This document shows, piece after piece, positions 16,648 to 25,961 of a stretch of DNA of 64,000 nt (the first letter of the stretch is position 1; each line of letters begins with the position of its first letter). The notes below the pieces were generated by a model. It had not been told where the DNA came from and did no database searches. It saw only the letters and a program-made list of their open reading frames with translations. Source of the stretch: Spirochaeta sp. UBA5339 (lineage in GTDB: Bacteria > Spirochaetota > Spirochaetia > DSM-2461); contig DHQL01000004.1 in assembly GCA_002408085.1 (NCBI GenBank), positions 1-64,000 on the forward strand. The letters are read 5' to 3'. The position numbers and the translations under genes were made by a program.

Positions 16648-17700
16648 ATGCTATACAGACGGGTTTTATCGGCTGCCGCGGCTCTGGCGGCGGTGTATTT
16701 ACTGATGTCCAGCCTGATATCCTGTGGCGGGGGCAGCTATATCCCCGGGCAGCTGGCGTACTCAGGAGAGATGACGGTGCCGGATCAGGGGGAAGATTCT
16801 TTCTGGAGGATGGATGACCAGACAACACTCTATCACTTCTCAACTGGAGAGGGAGAGCCGGTCCTGATGATCCATGGAGGTCCCGGAGTTCCCTTTGCGG
16901 GGCCCTGGGAGGGCCTTGAAGGGATCGAAGGATATCAGTTTCACTACTACCACCAGCGGGGATGCGGACTCTCCACCATTCCCTTCGAGGGATTCAACGG
17001 GAGTTATCCCGACAATATGAAACTCCTGGAGTCCCGCCTCGGACTGGCGGAGAACCTTAAGGATATCGAGAGGATCAGGATGATTCTGGGTGTGGAGAAG
17101 ATAATCCTTATCGGGCACTCCTTCGGCGGATTTCTCGCGGCCCTCTATGCCGCCGAATACCCTGAAAGGGTCTCCCGTATGATCCTTGTTGAGCCGGCTG
17201 ATATGCTCCGGCTGCCCAACGCCCACGGCGGCATGAACCAGGTGGAAGAGTATCTGCCGGATGAGTTGAAGAAGGAGTACAAGGCTTTCACAAAGGAGTA
17301 CTTTAACTTCGGCAGACTCTTTAAGCGGAGCGAAGGGGAGCTGGCCGGTCTGAACAACGGGTACGCACGCTTCTATCTGGCAGCCCTTGAGGAGAGATAC
17401 CCCGGCAGCACCGGGAGCCTTGTAACGGGAAATCCCGATTACACCGGCGGATTCGCCTCCTTTGCCATGTTCTTCAGCCTGGGGAGAAAGTATGACCTTC
17501 GGGAGGAGATGAAGAAGATCGTGTCTCCCGTCCTGGTTCTTCACGGGGCAAGGGATCTCTACGGCCCGGAAACAGCAAAAGAATATTCGGACCTTCTGGC
17601 CGACAGCGTGTATACTGAACTGGAGCACTCCAGTCACTTTCCCTTCTTTGAAGAGCCCGATGCCTTCCGGGAGGCTGTAGTGTCATTTTTGACGGAGTAA
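16648..17700 (+). CDS. Alpha/beta hydrolase lipoprotein, peptidase S33 (proline iminopeptidase-like)
   Basis: This 350-residue protein has a lipoprotein signal ending LMSSLISC and so should be membrane-anchored outside the cytoplasm. The hydrolase domain shows the S33 oxyanion motif HGGPG at about residue 76, the QRGCG strand, the nucleophile in GHSFGG at about residue 158, the acid in HGARDLYGP, and the histidine in ELEHSSHFPFFEEP. It probably removes N-terminal proline or cleaves a related ester or amide. The ATG at 16648 has AAGGAGG seven bases upstream; a longer frame from 16588 would start inside the hairpin and was rejected. The MerR gene follows after 9 bases. Confidence 0.85.
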   Translation: MLYRRVLSAAAALAAVYLLMSSLISCGGGSYIPGQLAYSGEMTVPDQGEDSFWRMDDQTTLYHFSTGEGEPVLMIHGGPGVPFAGPWEGLEGIEGYQFHYYHQRGCGLSTIPFEGFNGSYPDNMKLLESRLGLAENLKDIERIRMILGVEKIILIGHSFGGFLAALYAAEYPERVSRMILVEPADMLRLPNAHGGMNQVEEYLPDELKKEYKAFTKEYFNFGRLFKRSEGELAGLNNGYARFYLAALEERYPGSTGSLVTGNPDYTGGFASFAMFFSLGRKYDLREEMKKIVSPVLVLHGARDLYGPETAKEYSDLLADSVYTELEHSSHFPFFEEPDAFREAVVSFLTE

Positions 17701-17709
17701 AGGCGGTTT

Positions 17710-18510
17710 ATGGAATACAGAATCGGTGATTTCGCCCTGATCACAAGACTCTCGGTCAAGTCTCTTCGAAACTATCATGACCTGGAACTCCTCACTCCCA
17801 CCCGTATAGATTCCGAGAACGGATACCGTTTCTACGATGAGAGCTTGATTTCCCGGGCCAGGATCATTACTGTCCTGAAGGCCTGGAACTTCTCCCTTCA
17901 GGAGATAAGGGAGATTCTTGAGAGCTGCAGCGATGATCATGAGGTCATCCATATAATCAAACAGAAGAAGCAGGAGATTCAGACCAGGATCAAGGCTCTG
18001 AAATCTATTGAGGGGGAGTTGTCCCTCCTGATCGAAAATGAAAAGGAAAATAAAGATATGAAATATAAAACAGAGATTGAAATCAAGGAAACAGAAGAGC
18101 TGAATATCATCAGCATCACCTACAAGGGGCCCTTCTCGGACTGCGGAAAGTATATCGGCAAACTCTACAAGGCTGCTAAGGGGAAGGCTGCCGGAAAGGT
18201 TTTCAGCCTCTACTCTGAGGATGTAAACCACGATGATCCCGAGGGGACCGTCTGTCTTCCCGTAAAAAAAGAGGTGGAGGGGCCCGGGATCGAGTACCGG
18301 ACTATTCCTGCGGGAAAGGTGATCAGTCTGATCCATATCGGTCCCTATGACACCATAGGCAACAGCTATCAGAAGCTGGTGGACTACCGTAATGAGAATA
18401 GTTTGGAACAGACCGGACCCTACAGGGAGATCTATATAAAGGGCCCCGGATTTCTCTTCCCCGGAAACCCGGCAAAGTATGTGTCCGAGATTCAGATGTA
18501 TATAAAGTAA
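17710..18510 (+). CDS. MerR-family regulator with GyrI-like effector domain
   Basis: This 266-residue protein has an N-terminal MerR helix-turn-helix (YRIGDFALITRLSVKSLRNYHDLELL, then GYRFYDE), a dimerising coiled coil (about residues 75-115, IIKQKKQEIQTRIKALKSIE), and a C-terminal GyrI-like domain (KTEIEIKETEELNIISITYKG start, and SLIHIGPYDTIGNSYQKLVDY). This is the BmrR layout, in which the GyrI domain binds lipophilic cations or small drugs. It lies 9 bases after the S33 hydrolase and 20 before a membrane protein gene. It may control them; the effector is unknown. Confidence 0.9.
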   Translation: MEYRIGDFALITRLSVKSLRNYHDLELLTPTRIDSENGYRFYDESLISRARIITVLKAWNFSLQEIREILESCSDDHEVIHIIKQKKQEIQTRIKALKSIEGELSLLIENEKENKDMKYKTEIEIKETEELNIISITYKGPFSDCGKYIGKLYKAAKGKAAGKVFSLYSEDVNHDDPEGTVCLPVKKEVEGPGIEYRTIPAGKVISLIHIGPYDTIGNSYQKLVDYRNENSLEQTGPYREIYIKGPGFLFPGNPAKYVSEIQMYIK

Positions 18511-18530
18511 ACAGCTCCGAAAGGAGATAA

Positions 18531-19184
18531 ATGCACCAGATGAGGAGGAGTGCCGTGAACAGGCAGATCAATTACAAAACAATGAGGGTTATTGTGGGGG
18601 GCATCGCCATTCTGCTTGCGCCCGTTACCTGGCTTCTGGCAGATGCCGCCAAGCCCGTTACATCCATCAGCATAACCTACTGGAGTAATTCGGGGGATAT
18701 CTTTGTGGGAGCCATGATTGCCGTCAGCTTCTTCCTCTGTGCCTATAACGGAACCGAAGGAAAGAAGGACCCCGAGTTCTTTCTGAGCAAGGCGGCAAGC
18801 CTCTTTGCGGCAGGGGTGGCCTTCTTTCCGGCGGAAGGTTTTTTTGATACCGATATTGCTCCCAGCTGGACCAGAGCCTTTGCCGGATTCTTCGGTCTGA
18901 AAACAACATGGGTTCACTACGGTTCTGCAATCCTTCTCTTTGTCTGCCTGATTGGAATGATGTGGTACTTTTCAAAACGGGCTTCTCTGAAGGGACGCAT
19001 CAGGAGGGCCTGGACCTACCGGATCATCAGTATCCTGATGGTTGCAGGGATGGTCGGCATCTTTCTCATCGGCAGTATGACCGGATATTTCAGAACAATG
19101 CTCCTTGTTGAGATATGGGGTCTGACTCTCTTTGGTATCGGCTGGCTTATTGCCGGGGCATACAAGTCTGAATCAATAAAATGA
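18531..19184 (+). CDS. Multi-pass membrane protein (DUF998-like)
   Basis: This 217-residue protein has about six hydrophobic helices: around IVGGIAILLAPVTWLLA, IFVGAMIAVSFFLCA, ASLFAAGVAFFPA, GSAILLFVCLIGMMWYF, IISILMVAGMVGIFLIG and LVEIWGLTLFGIGWLIAGA. The layout is that of small DUF998-like integral membrane proteins, but the match is not specific enough to name the family firmly. The ATG has AAAGGAGATAA upstream. It follows the MerR/GyrI regulator by 20 bases, so it is probably a target or partner of that regulator. Function unknown. Confidence 0.75.
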   Translation: MHQMRRSAVNRQINYKTMRVIVGGIAILLAPVTWLLADAAKPVTSISITYWSNSGDIFVGAMIAVSFFLCAYNGTEGKKDPEFFLSKAASLFAAGVAFFPAEGFFDTDIAPSWTRAFAGFFGLKTTWVHYGSAILLFVCLIGMMWYFSKRASLKGRIRRAWTYRIISILMVAGMVGIFLIGSMTGYFRTMLLVEIWGLTLFGIGWLIAGAYKSESIK

Positions 19185-19363
19185 AATCCATGAATCGGGC
19201 CCTGAATGAGCCGGTCCTGAAGCGGGATAAGTGGAAGTTTGTTGAGAGCAGCCTCTTTGAAATAGATATGGACGGGTTCGATGAGTATGACAAGGGCTTC
19301 CCGGCCAAAGAAAGGGGTGGAGCCCCAGCCAGGAAGAGTTCTGGATTCTGTCTCACTCCATGA

Positions 19364-20266
19364 TCAACCCCGATTAAAGTAAATCTCCTCGGCATTCCTG
19401 TAAAAGACTCTGTCTCTCTCCACTTCGGTGAAAAGTTCCAGCTGATAGTCCAGGAGCTGCTGATAGCTGTACTGCACCATGGTGGACGGGGCATCGGTTC
19501 CCCACATCAGGTGATCACTGCCTACAATATCTTTGGCAAGGTGAATAAACTCCCCGGCTGTGGGGAAGGGGTACTCCTCGGGGCGTACCTTGTGGTGGAG
19601 CGCAGCCAGGTCAAAGTGAATATTCTCCCGTTTCATTGTCTTTAATCCCTCTTCCAGCTCCTTTCTATGGTGGCGGCGGGGACTCATCAGGTGACAGATC
19701 ACCAGGGGCAGGCCGGGAAAGGTCTCGGCTATGTTGCGGATAGCCCCGGGTTGATTGCTGCCGTCTCCGGGACTTCCCAGATCAAATACCACAACCCCCC
19801 TGTGTGCGGCTATCTCCTCATAAATGGGCATCATCATGGGCCCGTCCAGGGGAAAGTCCGGGTGACTTCCCATTATTCCGCAGCCTGTGGACATCTCAAA
19901 CTTGAATATGGAGAATGTTTCAAGCAGATTGCTCAGAATTTTAGAAGCGTTTCTGCAGTAAGGATCAAAGGTGGCGGAGGCGGCAAAGCGCTCGGGGTGT
20001 TTTTTTACCACATCCTCCAGATAGCTGTTGGCAAAGCCCAGAAAACCGCCCTGAAGGAGGACTGCTTTTTCCACGCTGTGCTCATCCATTACAGAAAGAA
20101 AGCGCTCGGCGCTGAATGTCGTGTCTCCATAGGCGGGGGGAATCAGATCAATGACCTCACCGGTTGCCCAGCGGGCCTTGCCTCCGGGAAGAGCCCTGAG
20201 CTCTCCGTCGGCACCAAAGCCGCAGAGGGTTTCGAATACATGGGCATGGGCATCAATATATTTCAT
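19364..20266 (-). CDS. Amidohydrolase family 2 (PF04909-type metal hydrolase)
   Basis: This 300-residue protein is a metal-dependent amidohydrolase: IDAHAHVFE carries the HxH metal site, a barrel follows with FDPYCRN and CHLMSPRRHH, and WGTDAPST near residue 275 holds the conserved metal Asp. Family members hydrolyse lactones or amides or decarboxylate aromatic acids; the substrate is not clear. The ATG has AAAGGAGAATTTACC upstream. It is divergent from the ABC sugar-binding gene at 20437, with a dyad between them, so both may be switched by the same regulator and the enzyme may act on the imported substrate. Confidence 0.85.
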   Translation of the reverse strand: MKYIDAHAHVFETLCGFGADGELRALPGGKARWATGEVIDLIPPAYGDTTFSAERFLSVMDEHSVEKAVLLQGGFLGFANSYLEDVVKKHPERFAASATFDPYCRNASKILSNLLETFSIFKFEMSTGCGIMGSHPDFPLDGPMMMPIYEEIAAHRGVVVFDLGSPGDGSNQPGAIRNIAETFPGLPLVICHLMSPRRHHRKELEEGLKTMKRENIHFDLAALHHKVRPEEYPFPTAGEFIHLAKDIVGSDHLMWGTDAPSTMVQYSYQQLLDYQLELFTEVERDRVFYRNAEEIYFNRG

Positions 20267-20321
20267 GGTAAATTCTCCTTTGCTGATAGTACGCTACATT
20301 CACTTTTGGCAGCCGTCAATA

Positions 20322-20337
20322 CGGGAATCATTTCCCG
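20322..20337. promoter_or_regulatory. Dyad between divergent amidohydrolase and ABC genes
   Basis: CGGGAA-TCAT-TTCCCG is a perfect inverted repeat in the 170-base divergent promoter region. It is a candidate operator for control of both directions. The cognate protein is unknown; the YesN-like and AraC-like regulators encoded nearby are candidates. Confidence 0.45.
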
Positions 20338-20436
20338 AATGTCAAAAAATGATAACTATTTATCAAAAGCTTCCAGCTTTGCAGGAGAAAAAATGGACCA
20401 CAGAATATTTAAACAAATAATTTTGGAGGAAAGATA

Positions 20437-21708
20437 ATGAAAAAATCAATTCTTGCAGTTCTTGTTGTCCTTTTGGCAGCAGGATCTGTATTTGCAACAG
20501 GGCAGGCCGATGACGGCGCCTCGGGAAATGTGACGCTGCGCATGTCCTGGTGGGGGGGAGATTCCCGTCACACACCGACTCTGAATGCTCTGGAGGCCTA
20601 CACTGCTGCCCACCCTGAAGTGAAAATTGAAGGAGAATACGGCGGATGGGATGGTTACTATCAGAAACTCGTAACTCAGGTAGCCGGTGGAACCGCCGCC
20701 GATATCATTCAGATTGACCAGCCCTGGCTCTCTGAGCTCTCATCAAAAGGAGAGGTCTTTGTAGAAATTGATGCATCCATGGTGGACCTGAGTCAGTTCG
20801 ATGCAAAATTCCTTGAAAACTACTGTACCTATAACGGCAAACTTATGGGTCTTCCCACCGGTACCAATGTAAACACCTTTGCCGTGGATACAAAGATGCT
20901 GGCAGACTACGGTATCGATCCCGACACCGTCTGGACCTGGGATAACATCGTTTCCGAAGGAAAGAAGATCAATGCACAGAATCCTGACTGCTACTTCAGC
21001 GGAGCCACCCCCGACATCCTTCGTTTCTGGTTTGAAATGTACATGGCCCAGGTTGCCGGTGCCGTAGTCGATAATGACGGCAAGGTTGCCTTTACCGAGG
21101 CTCAGGGTACAGAGGCTTTTGAATACTTCCAGAGCTGGTTTGATGAAGGAATTATCGCTCCCTTCAGCCAGACATCTCTCTTCTTCCAGAAGTTTCAGGA
21201 GAACCCCAGCTGGATTACCGGTGAAATGGCAACAACCTGGACATGGGTCAGCTCTATGAACAAAGACATCGGTAACCGTCCCAACTTCGAGACACGTCAG
21301 CTTCCCGTTATGGATGGAGCAGCCAACTCCGGTGTCCTTATGAGACCCTCTCAGATCATGGTTATTCACAGCAGATCCAAGCATAAGGCGGAAGCTGCTG
21401 ATGTAATGAAATATCTGTTTACCGATACCGAAGCCCTGGAGATTCTGGGTCTGGCAAGAGGTATTCCCTCTGCAGAGATCGGACGTAGTGTTCTGGCATC
21501 AAAGGGTGCTATTTCCGTAATGGCAGAAACGGCTACAAATGAAGGTATTGCTCAGGCGGGACTTCCCCAGAGTGTCTACCAGATGAACAGTGAAGTTATG
21601 CAGGTAATGCAGGATATTATCGACGAGTTCGGTTTCGGGAAACTCACCCCTGCCGAGGCTTCCAGAAAACTGATTGCCAATCTTGAATCAACAATTGCCA
21701 ATCTCTAA
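20437..21708 (+). CDS. ABC sugar-binding protein (family 1)
   Basis: This 423-residue protein has a Sec signal peptide (MKKSILAVLVVLLAAGSVFA, then TGQADD) and the family 1 solute-binding layout: LRMSWWGGDSRHTPTLNALE, VTQVAGGTAADIIQIDQPWL, GLPTGTNVNTF and a C-terminal hinge with LMRPSQIMVI. It binds an oligosaccharide or monosaccharide in the periplasm and passes it to the two permeases encoded next. The ATG follows GGAGGAAAGATA. A hairpin after the stop probably stabilises this message relative to the permeases. No ATPase gene is in the cluster; a shared MsmK-type ATPase encoded elsewhere is likely. Confidence 0.95.
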   Translation: MKKSILAVLVVLLAAGSVFATGQADDGASGNVTLRMSWWGGDSRHTPTLNALEAYTAAHPEVKIEGEYGGWDGYYQKLVTQVAGGTAADIIQIDQPWLSELSSKGEVFVEIDASMVDLSQFDAKFLENYCTYNGKLMGLPTGTNVNTFAVDTKMLADYGIDPDTVWTWDNIVSEGKKINAQNPDCYFSGATPDILRFWFEMYMAQVAGAVVDNDGKVAFTEAQGTEAFEYFQSWFDEGIIAPFSQTSLFFQKFQENPSWITGEMATTWTWVSSMNKDIGNRPNFETRQLPVMDGAANSGVLMRPSQIMVIHSRSKHKAEAADVMKYLFTDTEALEILGLARGIPSAEIGRSVLASKGAISVMAETATNEGIAQAGLPQSVYQMNSEVMQVMQDIIDEFGFGKLTPAEASRKLIANLESTIANL

Positions 21709-21720
21709 GGTTTAGTCTGT

Positions 21721-21739
21721 GCCGGCCTTTATGGCCGGC
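21721..21739 (+). terminator. Intra-operon hairpin after the binding-protein gene
   Basis: GCCGGCC and GGCCGGC form a perfect stem around five bases, 12 bases after the stop of the binding-protein gene and 22 before the permease start. The T run that follows (TCTTCCATTTTT) is broken, so partial termination or 3' end protection is likely, giving more binding protein than permease. Confidence 0.6.
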
Positions 21740-21761
21740 TCTTCCATTTTTGAGGAATATA

Positions 21762-22646
21762 ATGAAGTCTAATACAAAATATAACTATGCCGGGTATCTG
21801 TACATTCTGCCCTGGATCATCGGGTTTCTGCTTCTTCAGCTCGTTCCCCTGATCAACTCGCTCTGGTACTCGTTTACGGATTTTCAGCTTCTGGGAAGCC
21901 CCAATTTCACGGGTCTTGCCAACTTTAAAAAGATTTTCAGCGGAGACCAGACCTTTATCAAGTCTCTGAATGTTACCTTTATCTATGTTCTGATAGCGGT
22001 TCCTCTGAAAATTGCCTTTGCACTTTTCATCGCTGTCATTCTGAATCAGAAAATCAAGGGGATCAACCTATTCAGGACCCTCTATTATATACCCTCAATC
22101 CTGGGGGGAAGTGTTGCTGTCAGTGTACTCTGGAAGTATCTGTTTATGAACCAGGGTGTCGTAAATAATACCCTGGCAGTCGTTGGACTTCCTGCCATTG
22201 ACTGGCTGGGAGATCCCCGTTACGCCCTGGGCACAGTCAGTATGGTAACCGTATGGCAGTTCGGTTCTTCAATGCTCCTCTTTCTGGCGGGACTGAAACA
22301 GATTCCTGTAAGTCTCTATGAGGCTGCACGAATCGATGGCGCTGGACGGGCACGGATCTTCTGGAAGATCACCATTCCCGAGCTCTCTCCCATAGTTCTC
22401 TTTAACCTGATTATGCAGATGATCAATGCCTTTCAGGACTTTACCAGTGCCTATGTTATCACTCAGGGAGGCCCCCTGAAGTCGACCTATCTCTATGGAC
22501 TGATGCTATATGATCAGGGATTCAAATTCTTCAAGATGGGCTATGCTTCAGCCCTCTCATGGATACTCTTTGTTATAATCATGTTTTTTACCAGTCTTAC
22601 CTTCAGATCTTCCCAGTCCTGGGTACACTATGGAGACTCCAAATGA
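21762..22646 (+). CDS. ABC sugar permease (MalF/UgpA-like)
   Basis: This 294-residue inner-membrane protein has six helices and the ABC permease EAA loop, YEAARIDGAGRARIFWKITIPELSP, near residue 200. The N terminus YAGYLYILPWIIGFLLLQLVPL is typical of the UgpA/MalF group. It forms half of the channel with the next gene. A longer frame begins at TTG 21750; the ATG at 21762 is chosen because TTGAGGA lies just upstream as ribosome site. Its stop overlaps the next start (ATGA). Confidence 0.95.
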   Translation: MKSNTKYNYAGYLYILPWIIGFLLLQLVPLINSLWYSFTDFQLLGSPNFTGLANFKKIFSGDQTFIKSLNVTFIYVLIAVPLKIAFALFIAVILNQKIKGINLFRTLYYIPSILGGSVAVSVLWKYLFMNQGVVNNTLAVVGLPAIDWLGDPRYALGTVSMVTVWQFGSSMLLFLAGLKQIPVSLYEAARIDGAGRARIFWKITIPELSPIVLFNLIMQMINAFQDFTSAYVITQGGPLKSTYLYGLMLYDQGFKFFKMGYASALSWILFVIIMFFTSLTFRSSQSWVHYGDSK

Positions 22647-23485
22647 CCAATAAACAAATTGCCGGAAAAGCGGTTTCCTATGCTTTCCTGATTATTCTGG
22701 CCTATATCATGGTCTATCCACTGCTCTGGGTTGTGGGGGCCTCATTTAAAAGCAATGCCGAGATATTCGGTAACATAAGCCTGATTCCAAAGGAACCGGT
22801 ATTCGGAGCCTTCAAGGCTGGATGGGTCGGTACGGGGCAGTACGGATTTTCAACCTTTATGCTGAACACCTTTATGCTGGTTGTGCCCACTGTATTTTTT
22901 ACTGTGTTCTCGGCAACTCTGATCGGCTATGGATTCGCCCGGTTTGAATTTCCCTTCAAGCGCGCCCTCTTTGCCATTATGCTCTCCACCCTGATGCTGC
23001 CTGCCACGGTTATCATCATTCCCAGATATATCTTTTTCAGACACCTGGGATGGCTGGATTCCTATCTGCCCTTTATTGTTCCCGCACTGCTGGGGTGTTT
23101 TCCCTTCTTCAACTTTATGATGGTTCAGTTTATCAGGGGACTGCCCCTGGAGATTGACGAGTCGGGAAAACTGGATGGCTGCAACAGCTTTACAATTTTA
23201 ACAAGGCTTCTGCTGCCGCTGTGCAAGTCTGCGATGTTTTCGGTTATCGTATTTCAGTTTGTATGGACCTGGAACGATTTTCTGAATGTACTGATCTACA
23301 TCAGCAGTGTGGCCAAGTACCCCGTGGCTCTGGGACTGAGGATGACCATGGATATATCCACCGAGTTCGACTGGAACCAGATTATGGCCATGAGTCTTGT
23401 CTGTATACTGCCGCCGGTGCTGGTCTTCTTCGGGGCGCAAAAATACTTTGTTACCGGTATTTCTACCACAGGGATGAAGGGCTGA
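22643..23485 (+). CDS. ABC sugar permease (MalG/UgpE-like)
   Basis: This 280-residue permease has six helices. The EAA loop is EIDESGKLDGCNSFTILTRLLLPL near residue 180. The first conserved segment is YPLLWVVGASFKSNAEIF. The ATG at 22643 overlaps the stop of the previous permease by four bases and has GGAG upstream; the open frame to 22559 overlaps the previous gene and is rejected. The last base of the stop touches the stop of the convergent sensor kinase gene, with no terminator between them. Confidence 0.95.
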   Translation: MTNKQIAGKAVSYAFLIILAYIMVYPLLWVVGASFKSNAEIFGNISLIPKEPVFGAFKAGWVGTGQYGFSTFMLNTFMLVVPTVFFTVFSATLIGYGFARFEFPFKRALFAIMLSTLMLPATVIIIPRYIFFRHLGWLDSYLPFIVPALLGCFPFFNFMMVQFIRGLPLEIDESGKLDGCNSFTILTRLLLPLCKSAMFSVIVFQFVWTWNDFLNVLIYISSVAKYPVALGLRMTMDISTEFDWNQIMAMSLVCILPPVLVFFGAQKYFVTGISTTGMKG

Positions 23486-25171
23486 TCAGCCTGCTTTTCC
23501 GTCATCCTCCCCAAGCGCCGGGAGGGTGATGCAAACCGATACACCCTTTCCCTCAATGGTTGAAACAACCAGGGGGTGTTCGGTTTTTGTCATAAGAACA
23601 AGACGTTTTTTTGTGTTCAGTATTCCCAGTGAGCTCTTTCTGTTTAATACATCCATATCCGATTCATTTACTATCTTCAGCTCCTCATGGCTCATCTCTC
23701 TGCCCGTATTAAAAAGGGTGATCTCCACTCCTTCGGGAGCTCTTGTGACCTTGAGTCTGATGTCCAGGGATTTGTTTTCGGCAAAGCCGTGATTAAAGGC
23801 ATTTTCCAGTAAAGGCTGAAGCAGGAAGCTGGGGACACGGGTCTCCAGAAGTCCGGGATCTACCTCTTCGCTGTACCTGAACCGGTCACGGAACCTGATC
23901 TTCTGGAGGGCAAGATAGCACTGGGTCATCTCCAGTTCTTTTGAAAGGGGGACACCCTTGAAGTCGTCCACCTGAAGTGAGTATTTAAGCAGCTTGGTTA
24001 ACTGAAGGATCATCCTGGATACATCGTTCTCACCCCGGCTCAATTTCACTGCCTTCCAGTTGATCGTATCCAGTGTATTGAAAAGGAAGTGGGGATTCAT
24101 CTGCATCTGCAGGGCCCTGTACTCCATGGCCTCCTTCTGCCATCTCAGATAATCCTGTTCAATAAAGGTTCTGATAACATGATGGTTCAGGTAGTCGAAA
24201 ATATTTGTATACCCCTGAGGTGCTTCGGGAGAAAGCCCCCTGTCGGAGACCTGGTTCAGCTGATCCATAATATTGGAGATGAATACTCTCTCCCTTCTGT
24301 TGGTTCTGTAGGTCAATACAAGGCCCATCATAAGGGTCACCAGTGTGAGAATCCCCGTCACAATCAGCAGTGTATGAGAAAGGCTGTAGAGCTCCGGTTT
24401 ATAGATATCCAGTGAGTACTGCCATCCGTACTGCTCTGAGCTGGTGGTGAAGGACATTAGATCCTTCCGGTCAGCTTTCCGGGAATTCGAGTCATTGGAA
24501 AAAAGAAAATCTCCCGTCCTGTTGTACACATTAAGTACCTCTCCGCTCTTAAACTCATAGGCACGGGAGAGGAAGCTCTCTTTGATATCAAGGATAATGG
24601 CTCCCGAAATCTGACTGTCCATATTGCTTATGGGACTGATTATTCTGATCAGATCCTGAGAACCGGGACCTCTGGTTCTAAGTGAAAATATCTGATCCGA
24701 GTAGGGGATCTCTTTAAAACTCCTGAACCATGATTTGTCATAAAGGTCATCAATATAGGTGAATCCCTGCTCAGAGGAGAGGACTATCTGATTCGGATTA
24801 TCAAGATAGATATAGATACTGTGGATGTAGGACCGGGCGCTGGGAGGGGCCGCGATAAAGGACCGGATCAGCTTTGTGTCCCTGTAGCTGTCAAGATCCA
24901 TACCTTTATGGGTGGATATTATCTGTCTGAGGCGCATCATCATCTCGGGATTGGACACCAGCATCAGGCTCAGGCTGTCAATTTCAGTCAGAATAACATC
25001 GTAGAAAGATTCCACCTGGTTAAGGGTTTGGTTCGTCTGTTCTATGGCGTTGCTGCGGATAAAATTATAACTCAGCATCATGGCTCCACCGCCAAGCAGA
25101 CAGACAACTATGATGGAAGGAAGGCTGTGGCGAAGAAAAATCCTGATAATTCTCTCATTTCCCAGCTTCAC
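23486..25171 (-). CDS. YesM-type sensor histidine kinase
   Basis: This 561-residue kinase has a transmembrane helix near residues 14-36, an extracytoplasmic sensor of about 225 residues, and a second helix near 268-290 (LLIVTGILTLVTLMMGLVL). A linker follows, then the His_kinase block with the phospho-acceptor in MQMNPHFLFNTLDTINWKAV, and an HATPase end (LQPLLENAFNHGF as N box, then SSLGILNTKKRL). This is the YesM/LytS class that pairs with YesN-type AraC response regulators. Its ATG overlaps the stop of the regulator gene by four bases. It faces the sugar ABC operon and probably senses the carbohydrate it imports. Confidence 0.95.
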   Translation of the reverse strand: MKLGNERIIRIFLRHSLPSIIVVCLLGGGAMMLSYNFIRSNAIEQTNQTLNQVESFYDVILTEIDSLSLMLVSNPEMMMRLRQIISTHKGMDLDSYRDTKLIRSFIAAPPSARSYIHSIYIYLDNPNQIVLSSEQGFTYIDDLYDKSWFRSFKEIPYSDQIFSLRTRGPGSQDLIRIISPISNMDSQISGAIILDIKESFLSRAYEFKSGEVLNVYNRTGDFLFSNDSNSRKADRKDLMSFTTSSEQYGWQYSLDIYKPELYSLSHTLLIVTGILTLVTLMMGLVLTYRTNRRERVFISNIMDQLNQVSDRGLSPEAPQGYTNIFDYLNHHVIRTFIEQDYLRWQKEAMEYRALQMQMNPHFLFNTLDTINWKAVKLSRGENDVSRMILQLTKLLKYSLQVDDFKGVPLSKELEMTQCYLALQKIRFRDRFRYSEEVDPGLLETRVPSFLLQPLLENAFNHGFAENKSLDIRLKVTRAPEGVEITLFNTGREMSHEELKIVNESDMDVLNRKSSLGILNTKKRLVLMTKTEHPLVVSTIEGKGVSVCITLPALGEDDGKAG

Positions 25172-25905
25172 TGAATCTCCTCTTCCTTGAACTTTTTGGG
25201 GGATTTTCCCCAGTAGTTTCTAAAGGTTCTGCAGAAGTTCTGGGTATCCTGATATCCCAGGGCCGAGGCAATGTCTCTGTTCTTGTATTGAACCTTGCTC
25301 TCGAGCATCTGTCTGGCTGTATCCATTTTTCTGGAAAGGAGATAGGTCTGGAACTTCATTCCTGTTTCCGCCTTGAAAAGACGGCTCAAATAGCTGTCTG
25401 TAACACTCAGTTCACCGGCAATATTCTGAAGGGTACAGGAGGAGAGTCGCTTCTCTATCAGAGCCAGTGTCCGGGTGATCAGACTGTTTTCCGATTCAAT
25501 GGATGAGGCAGTCTCTATATCAACGGCAGTGCCGTCCAGAGTCGCCCTTATCTTTTCAAAGGCCCGGGTGATTTCTTCAAAACCTGCCGGTTTGACGAGA
25601 AATTCCTGAACACCGTAGTGGATGGCTTTCTTGGCATAGTCAAATTCACTGTAGGCGCTCATTATGCAGAACAGAGGTGAGACCTGCAGGTCCTTCAGCT
25701 CTTTGATAAGCTGCAGACCATCCATAAAGGGCATGTGAATATCAGTCAGGACCACATCGGTTCTGTTGTCTTTACAGTGTTTCAGGGCGGATTTTGCATC
25801 TCCAAAGGCTCCGGACACCTTGAAGCCGATGGACTCCCATGGAAAAAACTCAGAGAGTCCCTCAAGCAGTTCAGACTCGTCATCAACTATCACAATCGAA
25901 TACAT
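25168..25905 (-). CDS. YesN-type AraC response regulator
   Basis: This 245-residue regulator has an N-terminal receiver domain: IVIVDDESELLEG acidic pocket, the phospho-acceptor Asp in VLTDIHMPFMDG, and the Lys of FLVKPAGFEE. A C-terminal AraC DNA-binding domain follows (LQNIAGELSVTDSYLSRLFKAETGMKFQTYLL, then IASALGYQDTQNFCRTFRNYWGKSP). The open frame reaches a TTG at 25941, but the ATG at 25905 begins the receiver domain exactly and is used. It is co-transcribed with the YesM kinase and likely activates the adjacent sugar ABC operon. Confidence 0.95.
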   Translation of the reverse strand: MYSIVIVDDESELLEGLSEFFPWESIGFKVSGAFGDAKSALKHCKDNRTDVVLTDIHMPFMDGLQLIKELKDLQVSPLFCIMSAYSEFDYAKKAIHYGVQEFLVKPAGFEEITRAFEKIRATLDGTAVDIETASSIESENSLITRTLALIEKRLSSCTLQNIAGELSVTDSYLSRLFKAETGMKFQTYLLSRKMDTARQMLESKVQYKNRDIASALGYQDTQNFCRTFRNYWGKSPKKFKEEEIQ

Positions 25906-25961
25906 GGAGACTATTTTTGCCCTGTTTTCACAGACTGTCAAACAGTAATTTCACATTATTT

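Noticed and set aside
19181..19363. Small + strand open frame of 60 codons with ATGA overlap to the membrane protein gene
   Set aside because: No family resemblance, low-complexity C-terminal end and no ribosome site of its own. The coupling by ATGA is the only support, so it is not annotated.
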